Positions 56,441-64,000 of a stretch of 64,000 nt of DNA are shown here, in pieces; positions within the stretch are counted from its first letter, which is position 1; every line of letters starts with the position of its first letter. The stretch spans positions 9,501,653 through 9,565,652 of the forward strand of contig NC_079478.1 of assembly GCF_026230105.1 (NCBI RefSeq), written 5' to 3'. The position numbers and the translations under genes are program-made. The notes below the pieces were generated by a model. That model was not told the origin of the DNA. It saw only the letters and a list, made by a program, of their open reading frames with translations, and searched no databases. The DNA comes from Diorhabda sublineata (Eukaryota > Arthropoda > Insecta > Coleoptera > Chrysomelidae).

Positions 56441-57598
56441 CATCAAGAGAAGTTATTTAAACTTATGGTTATTAGGTTTTAAGATTTTGGTACATCTATA
56501 TTCTGTCTACATTCCAACACTTCGATAGACCGCAATTCTACCCCTATTAACAGCTTCAATTTATTTTGTTACTCTTACCATGAAAATTAGAAGAGAAACA
56601 TTGTTTTTGTAAACATAGTCGAAGAAAAAACTTTGATTTGGTTATCATACTCTGCTAGTTCTTCTAGCTGAGTTTCACGAGTAGGACTGTATCCTTAATT
56701 GAAGGACTCCAAAAAGTGTTGAATAATTTCGGCTGTAAATCTGCAATATCAGGTCGAGTTTCCAAGCAATGCTCAATATATCCAGTCTCACACAAATCTA
56801 ATCAATTGATTAGTTTTTGTAACGGTTTGGTAACAGTTCGTAGATGTTTTATAATTATTTTAATTTGTTTTGAGAACATAAATATCCCTAAAAAGATTCC
56901 TATAGAAAATTACTTTCATCAAATTATTGAAAAATGAGTATTTACAAGACTCATGGACATAATTATTACGACTTTCATTCATATTATTGTGTGTTTTAAT
57001 CCTATAGAAATGGTTTCAAGTACATTGAAAGCAAAACTACGTAAATAACATATTTTACCTACTTTAAGAGCGCTGAATCTGTTACTTCTTCAAGGTAGAA
57101 TATAACGACTATATAAGCATTTGATTTTATATATATATCCACCCCCAAAAAGTCAGATTTCTCAAATACTTTCTCTCTATTAAAATAAATTCACGGCAAA
57201 CAATTTTTTTTCCTTAATTACCTACCATATATCTACAAAAAACATATTATATTAAGTTGCTTCTATAAATCGCCTAAAATATCTAGTTAGTACGTCTCAC
57301 CGACCTTCTGTCGACTCCAGATGAAATTAAACACATATTTTATTGTAGTGACTATAGTGACAGCCGATATAAATTATCTCATCTTTGTCTCATATACTAC
57401 TAATGTTCCGTTCTTTTTACTTTGCCGCTATAAAAAATATGTTGAGATTTGATTTAGTCCGCAATTAACGAGATGGCAAAGAAAACTGTTTGAACGTTAT
57501 GTCTTACATGGTTACTTGAGAGAAAAGTGTTCAAATTTTATTAATGTAATTTAATAAATAACCTGATAAATATAACTTTACCAATAAAATTAAACTAC
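56441..57598. other. Non-coding, AT-rich
   Basis: No gene recognised. The + strand open frame 56716-56937 has no known domain. Confidence 0.35.
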
Positions 57599-57812
57599 TT
57601 TTTTAGACGACGCCATCTGAAAGTTGGTGGTTCTGTATTCATTTACATACCGAAAGTTGCCTTGTGAGTGTTCTATGTCCTTTCGGGACGCTCTGGAGTA
57701 GACAACTTGACAGTTGACAGATTCACTTCGATGATTTTGCATAACCCAAATTTGTAATTTTATGAAATTATTTGTTTTATCCGAAGTTTTATCTTAAGCG
57801 TCGTCTAAAAAA
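57599..57812. mobile_element. MITE with 15-bp terminal inverted repeats
   Basis: TTTTTTAGACGACGC at 57599-57613 is repeated inverted at 57798-57812. The 214-bp body is non-coding. Superfamily unknown. Confidence 0.7.
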
Positions 57813-58117
57813 TGTTGTGTACGCCGCGGTTGAAATCCTACTTTGTTGGACTCATCTGTTGCTCGCCTCGCTTCCCTCGTTTTGCAATTTTCAGACTCGT
57901 CCAAGAAAGTAGCACTTTCAGTCCTTGGGATACAAATAACTAATTAATTTGACTCATCTGTTTGTTGATACACAAGAAAATTCATATCTCGTTGAAATTA
58001 GTTGACAATTTGTACTACTAGAAATGTTTTTTACGAATGCTATTAAAATATTCAACTTTTTTAATGGCTTTTATAGTTCAAAATGAAGAATTTATTAATA
58101 TAAGCCAATTCAATATG

Positions 58118-59365
58118 CAGGGCCGTTCCTAGCTTCTTGGCCCTTAGCGTGAAAAGTAAAATAGGTCACCCTCACCCCCAAGCAATTAAGAAATATATTT
58201 ACGTTAAAAAAAATTTATGGTAATTTTATAATTTCGCGGTCCCCTCGTTTTTTGGGCAATAGAAAATCAAAAATGATTCGATTTCGATGAATTTTTTTTA
58301 AATCGTCAATTTTACGGCGGATTTTCGAAAAAAAATATGGGAATATAAAAAAAGGAAAACTTATATTGGTTTCAGGGCTTTAAATGTTCATGAAAATGCA
58401 CTCTTTCGCGTATAATTGTTGATAACTTTTTTCCAAATAATCAAATGAAGTTGTTATAATTTTTTCCAAAATCTACACAATAAAACGAACAAATTAAAAA
58501 ATTATGCAAAAATGTTGGTTTATCATGTTTTTACAATTGACCCTTTCTCACATATCATCGTTTCTGTTTGTTTTTATTAAGTAATCATTAAAGTTATGTG
58601 AACAAAAACATTCTTAAAATCGCTTATTGTAATCAAGTGTACAATATTAAAAGTAGACCAAATGTGAACATTTGTTCTGAATTTTTAGCACACCTCCTAT
58701 TATTCCTATATTATTCCTATATTTTTTCATAAATCCGCCGTAAAAACGAAGATTTAAAAAAAATCATAAAAATCGGATGATGTTGCGGTTTTCTGGAGCC
58801 AAAAAACGAGAGGACCTTCAAAGTATTAAATTACCAAAATTATCAATAGCAATTTTATAAAATAAAATTAAAAGAAATACTATAAAATAAAATTGTACAA
58901 ATACAAAAAAAAACAAAACAAATACAAAATTTCAACATCTTACGATTTAGCTTTTCTAGCTTTGACAGCAAAAGTTGTCGCAAGGTTCTTGACATCAATT
59001 GATTCGCTCTTTATAGATATAACAGAAAGATTTGACAATATTTCTTGCTCCATGTCCGAGCGTAAAAAGTTTTTAATTATTTTTATTTTTGAAAAAGATC
59101 TTAGCTTAGGGAAAAATGAAAACACAAATTATTGGTAGTAGTTTCCAATTTATTATTGATTTGGTATGAAAATATCTATATATAAAAATTGGGATTTCAA
59201 CTAACAATAAAGTGGTGTTTGTTTTTTGCTCGTGGTTTGCATTGCCTTATTCTCAAATTACTTTTTAAATTTAAATTTGTATAAAATGGTTTTCGAGCAG
59301 CTACCCCTTGCAATCAGCCGCCTGCGTGTTGGACACGCAACACCCCACCGGTAGGAACGGCCCTG
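58118..59365 (-). mobile_element. Deleted hAT transposon with TIRs and TSD
   Basis: The ends CAGGGCCGTTCCTA are 14-bp inverted repeats. The flanks TCAATATG (58110-58117) and ACAATATG (59366-59373) are an 8-bp target duplication with one difference, the hAT hallmark. The - strand frame near 59125-58940 (L-R-S-F-S-K-I-K-I-I-K-N, M-E-Q-E-I-L-S-N-L-S) matches the C-terminal hAT dimerisation region. The rest of the transposase is gone. Nested inside are ~120-bp inverted arms (58219-58340 and 58722-58844). Confidence 0.88.
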
Positions 59366-59373
59366 ACAATATG

Positions 59374-60174
59374 TTAAATTGACGACGTAACGCCGACGAT
59401 TAGACCGCGTTTCTATAAAACACGATCAAAACACTGTACAATTATTATTGCTGCCAACTTTCTAATCGGAATCAGTTTCATTGTTTAGTAGTTTAGATTT
59501 GTTAAATAATAATTATGGAATACTAAAATTTGGAGTTCGAAAATATATTTCTAGATTTTGTTCAAAAAGCAGCATCCCGCTTTTGTAATAATTTTGTACC
59601 AAACACATAAGATAAAAATATGGAATCGCTTGCAGTAGCTTAATATGTAGAGTGGAGAATGAAAACCAAGTTAAATTCTCTTTCTCAGAATACTTTTTCG
59701 TTAATTTTGAAATTGAAATTATTAAGAAAGTAATAAGCTTTAACATTATTATCTCAGTATTCGACGCTGAGGAATACCTTAATTATTAACATGTTCGAAA
59801 ACAGTCAAAAACATCAAGTCTTGAAGAGCTTCAACAATTTCTATATTAGTTTTCATTAGAGGCTGCTTTAGCTACTGTAATGAACTAAAACGGCCCATTC
59901 CATGAAATTATACGATACTAAAGTAAAAGTTCCTCGAAATGTTATAGTCACAGATATTTCTAACAAATTTAAAAATAATATGCAAAACTTCGACCATGCA
60001 CGGATGAAACACGCTTTCAGAATGGTAAATGTGTAAAGCATCTCATGATAATAAATTGTTGCAATTACCACATTTGGAATTATACACAGACCACTGTGGA
60101 CCATAGTGGAATCTATTACCTGAATATATCAACTTCGACTTCGGCTAATACATATTTCAATTACCCAAAATGTA
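59374..60174. other. Non-coding spacer
   Basis: No gene recognised. The open frames on the - strand lack known domains. Confidence 0.35.
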
Positions 60175-60510
60175 TTGAAGCGAAACGAGGAAATATCACT
60201 GGTAATTACAATATCTGGGAGTAATTTTCACAGAAGACGGAAAATAGACCAAGAGATAGCGACTACAATAAGAAAAGCAAATCGAATATACTATGCTTTT
60301 AACAAGACAATTTTCTGGAAAGAAGAAATAAAAGAAGATATGAAAAAATGTATACAAAGTCGATAACAGTACCCACGTTAATATATGGAAGTGAGACTTA
60401 GGTAATAAGCAAAAAGATACAGACTAGAAGAGTAGCAGCGTAGATGAAGTAACTGAGGAGAATAGCAGGGAAAACTAGGATGGATAGGATAAGAAATCTA
60501 ATGGAAAAAT
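60175..60510 (+). mobile_element. Reverse transcriptase C-terminal fragment
   Basis: The + strand reads L-G-V-I-F-T-E-D-G-K-I-D-Q-E-I-A-T in shifted frames, then I-R-K-A-N-R-I-Y-Y-A, P-T-L-I-Y-G-S-E-T and R-I-A-G-K-T-R-M-D-R-I-R-N. This is the usual end of endonuclease-type non-LTR reverse transcriptases. Frameshifts and stops throughout. Confidence 0.75.
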
Positions 60511-61009
60511 AATGAATAATAATGAATATAATGACCGTTTTACTTTCTCAATCATATTTTACATTTTTCTCTTCATTTTGCTTTGTTGTTTGTTTATAAG
60601 TGACTCCGCAATATTGCGACAGAATTTTGATTTCAATGTCAAGGTAATTTTGATTAAAAAAACCTCTGTCGTATGTTTTTCTGTTATTTGTGAACTTATT
60701 TGATTGATTTTAGACTTTAAAATTTCCAGATTTATTGCGAAACTGCTTCTAAAAGAATTGCTACTGAAAGTGCGAAATTTTCTCCCGGAAACGAGGCTTT
60801 TCTCACTATGCAGTCTTTTTCTCAGTCTAGGAAAGCGGTAAATATAAACTAAAACGAAAGATTTTTGGAAACTTGTTAAAAACGAGCAGGATTCTTACTA
60901 AAGCTCTTTTTATCTAATGAAAAGGGGTTTACTCTACCTACAGCTTTAGGTTTTTCCTTGTACCTTTCTGCTGCCACAGTGTCAACACTTTGCAGTCAAC
61001 TTAAGTTTG
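60511..61009. other. Non-coding spacer
   Basis: No gene recognised. Confidence 0.35.
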
Positions 61010-61345
61010 ATCAACTTAAATGCATAAGTGGAAATTAATATCTAGGAAACTCTCGTAAAATAAATACAAGTGCCCTAAATTTTGTGAGTTGCAACAAAGC
61101 TTACTTGCAGACCCATGTACAAAAAACTACAAAAATATTCAGTTTCGGCTACTTTAGTTTCACTGAAACAGATCTAAAAAGAATCTATGTAGCACCATGA
61201 AACAAAAATACAATACAAAACAACTCGCACTTTCAAAAAAACCAGGAAAAGGGTACATACTAGAAAATCATTATTTGTTTACCCCACTGCCGTCAGTTTG
61301 ACGTAGCTCAAATCTTTTCTTAGATTACTTTATTAAAAATTCTGT
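61010..61345 (-). mobile_element. Mariner fragment, family of 2275-3435
   Basis: Similar over about 330 bases to 2788-3080, for example AGATCTAAAAAG, ACAATACAAAACAACTC, TTGTTTACCCC and TCAGCTGTTTTCTTAGA-type blocks. Neither end is complete. Confidence 0.65.
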
Positions 61346-62295
61346 TAGGTTTTGATGTCAATTCAAATATTCTTGAGTCTTCACTGAATTTAAGTTCAGT
61401 TTCCAGTAAACCACAATCAAAACATTCTAGATGTTTTCAACTAGTTCAACTAATTACGTTCAAATCTAAAAGTAAAGTCAGGTATGTTAGCTATGATGTC
61501 ATAAATATTTATTGAAATTGTTGAACATTGTTACAATTTTAATATTACAGAACCATTAATGAAGAAAAATTCTTTGCTGTATGTTGTTTTAGTAGGTACC
61601 CAACGTAGTAAAGGTCAGTTTGATTCTTTATTAAGAGTAATATTGTTAAAAATATTTTTAAATTGGAATTTCTGGAAGCGTTGGTGATCTTCATATTGTT
61701 TACTACTTCTGCTGCACCAACACCAAAGTTATCGTCTTTTGAGACCGAAGGTAAACAATTTACTTGCTGTAGCAGTGTGTTTTGTATTATCAATTTCAGA
61801 AAATTTTGGAAGACAATTGGAAAAAAATATCGCATAAAATGTTAAATTATGACACTGTATCTTACATATTATTATGTCGTCTTTGGTAACAGCATTAACA
61901 TAACACCTAGTCATTCATTTCAAATTCATAAATCGGATTTCGTAAACCAAAAGCATATAGAACAATGAGAAAGGATGGTCACTGGATCACCCAAAATCAT
62001 GTATGTATTCGATACGGTCTTATATAGTCTAGGAAAATAACAAGAATATTGTTTTAATAAAAAATAGCGAAAAACCACATGAAAGAGTTCGAATTTAGTT
62101 TCAATTCGTTATAAATGAGTTGAGCCTGGTTACGGGCAAATAACGAGTGCAATTAGGAAAGTAACCTTTAAATTGCTATCGTACTATTGTACAAATTCCT
62201 CCTATATAAAAAGTAAAAGCATATGATTCAAATCAACATGTCACAGTTTTTTTAAGCTCTCAATGTAGCGAAATCCCACTTATTGCTTGTAATGA
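61346..62295. other. Non-coding, one exon-like open stretch
   Basis: The + strand at 61660-61750 reads a hydrophobic stretch, L-V-I-F-I-L-F-T-T-S-A-A-P-T-P, followed by a GGTAAAC donor-like site. It resembles a signal peptide, but there is no ATG or clear acceptor. No gene is called. Confidence 0.3.
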
Positions 62296-62485
62296 GATAA
62301 TCAAAATGATCCATGATCGGGTTATATGGAAGACGTTGAAGCAAATTCCAATCAAATAGAAGTAAAACCTCTACTCCTCTTACAGCAGTTGCGAATTATC
62401 GTGCAAAATTAAAACCCCAGAGGTCAGTATGCAGCGCTGTTTATTCCGGATGACTCTTTTTAGTTTTCTCAACATGTAACAGTGA
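62296..62485 (+). repeat. Exon-like direct repeat, copy 1
   Basis: About 190 bases nearly matching 62999-63210. The coding-looking frame (G-Y-M-E-D-V-E-A-N-S-N-Q-I-E-V) is broken by one missing A in the A-run before ACC. The downstream S-T-P-L-T-A-V-A-N-Y-R-A-K-L-K-P-Q-R is intact in the shifted frame. Confidence 0.6.
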
Positions 62486-62998
62486 AATTTTGAATTGATA
62501 GCTTTTTATATGCCAAAAAATCTATTTTTTGAGCAACCTAAAATATCAAGAAAATTTTACTGCTTATCCTAACCGGGTTTATCAACCGATATGACCCCGT
62601 GCCAAAGATTATTGATTTAACTTTACAAATTTCGTCATCAGTAACTGTTCTGCTTGAAAACTTCTCACTATTCTCATATTATCGCTGAAGAAATTCTAAG
62701 CCAACACCCATTCAATTGGTTTTTTGAATATTTTCGGTACCCATCGATTACAGAACTTTTTCTGCGATTGTTTCTTACAAAACAGTCCCTCAAATACTGA
62801 AAAATATTTGAAAATTGACAAATGACGGTGCAAACAATGTTTTGCATAATTTTGTTTTCCTCAATTACTATAGACGGCCTTCAATTCCGTGATTCTTCAT
62901 GGATGTTTAATTTTGTTCTGGAAAACATTACTCATTGATACAAAATAACTTCACCTATAACGTTCGACCCATATGAGGCACCCAATTCTCACAGTGAA

Positions 62999-63210
62999 TA
63001 GAGATAATCAAAATAATCCAAGATCGGGTTATATGGAAGACGTTGAAGCAAATTCCAATCAAATAGAAGTAAAAACCTGTCCTTCTATTACAGCAGTTGC
63101 GAGTTATCGTGCAAACGTAAAACCCCAGAGGTCAGTTTGCAGCGTCGTTTTTTCTGGATGGCTCTTTATGGTGTCCTCAGCATGTAACAGTGAAATTCTG
63201 AAATCTATTT
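62999..63210 (+). repeat. Exon-like direct repeat, copy 2
   Basis: Same unit as copy 1, about 704 bases downstream, with the frame open from 62973 (R-S-G-Y-M-E-D-V-E-A-N, then I-T-A-V-A-S-Y-R-A-N-V-K-P-Q-R-S). An AGAG|GTCAGT donor-like site follows. The protein is not recognised. It may be a copied exon of a host gene or a mobile-element piece. Confidence 0.55.
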
Positions 63211-63215
63211 CTTGA

Positions 63216-64000
63216 GCATCCTAAAACATAAAAATGAATCCTCATAATGCTTATATTTGTTTTATGTTGACATACATTATTTACGTTATAACTAGCAAAC
63301 CCTTGTAAGTCCTATTTTACCTCTCACCTACAGGAGGTTTTGGTTCCTCGTGCTAAACGTGCTAAGCGGTTGTTGATTCCAAAGTGCCCACAAGTATGGT
63401 TTCTAAATTAGTAAAATTATGTATGGATTTGAGTGTTTTACCGATTGATATATGTGATCTCAACTCAAATTTTTGCATCGAAACCATCAAAGCTCCAAAA
63501 TACCAATAGGATTCAGCAATATTTTATAAGAAACGACCACAATAATGCATTTAGAAGCGCTAATGTCGTCTAGATGCTGCGGGTTAAATAATTTTCAAAT
63601 TTACTACCTTAGTGTATTCAGAATCCTAAGAAAAATTGATGGATATAAGAGTTTTAACTTTTAGTAGCTCATTTTCAATTATTTACGAGTGTAATTGACG
63701 TCGCTATAAATTATAAGAAATTCACATACTCGTATATACTAACAATATTGTTTGTATTATTTCAGTTACCTTTACACATTTATTTATGATATTTATGATA
63801 ACTGATATGAGGAAAAAATTTTGTGTGTCTTTTTCACATATTTGGTATATTTGAAAAATCAATTTAATTCATTTAGTTGAAGTACACAATTTACTAGACT
63901 ATGAAACTAAACACGGGATACACCCGCACAGCTTGTTCTTCTCCTTTAACTTCTTGTACATTTGTAATCGGCTGAAGAAAGTGTGAACAGTCAGCTGGCG
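63216..64000. other. Non-coding to the window edge
   Basis: No gene or element recognised. Confidence 0.35.

Noticed and set aside
61663..61845. Signal-peptide-like frame that could start a secreted protein
   Set aside because: It starts at TTG, lacks a convincing acceptor or mature peptide, and both strands are equally open.

Overview
The window is AT-rich nuclear DNA from an insect. The evidence is short phase-0 introns beside long transposon-filled ones, proteins closest to fly and beetle orthologues, and many mariner, Tc1, hAT, Penelope-like and non-LTR relics. A holometabolous insect such as a beetle is plausible, but I cannot name the species.

Four host genes can be built exon by exon. 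(1) NELF-B, a subunit of the negative elongation factor that pauses RNA polymerase II: + strand, six exons, 10522-15070, 592 residues. (2) An unnamed THAP zinc-finger protein with a C-terminal coiled coil: - strand, seven exons, 18348-26404, 396 residues. (3) Cytochrome c1 of respiratory complex III: + strand, five exons, 28360-31418, 307 residues. (4) The LIM-homeodomain transcription factor Arrowhead (Awh, LHX6/8 class): - strand, five recognised exons over 32752-50070, with only a tiny first coding exon missing. The genes are functionally unrelated neighbours. NELF-B and cytochrome c1 are housekeeping genes, Awh is a developmental regulator with introns up to 10.6 kb, and the THAP gene is probably a DNA-binding regulator.

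The rest is repeat-rich. At least six different mariner lineages are present, all broken. A Tc1-like element fills NELF-B intron 3 almost exactly. hAT relics include one at 58118-59365 with 14-bp terminal repeats and an 8-bp target duplication (7 of 8 matching). There are also foldback/MITE elements, LTR-like pieces beginning TGTTACGAAC, non-LTR tails (RNase H, reverse transcriptase end) and several Penelope-like (GIY-YIG) ends.

The most unusual signal is a near-perfect type I hammerhead ribozyme with a minimal stem III at 33611-33708, inside the Awh transcription unit span but just downstream of its penultimate exon (that is, in the last intron). It lies inside a roughly 442-bp directly repeated unit. 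Two further dispersed families in the window fold as degenerate hammerhead-like three-way junctions. The right-hand 14 kb (50071-64000) has no convincing host gene, only decayed repeats and a duplicated exon-like segment.
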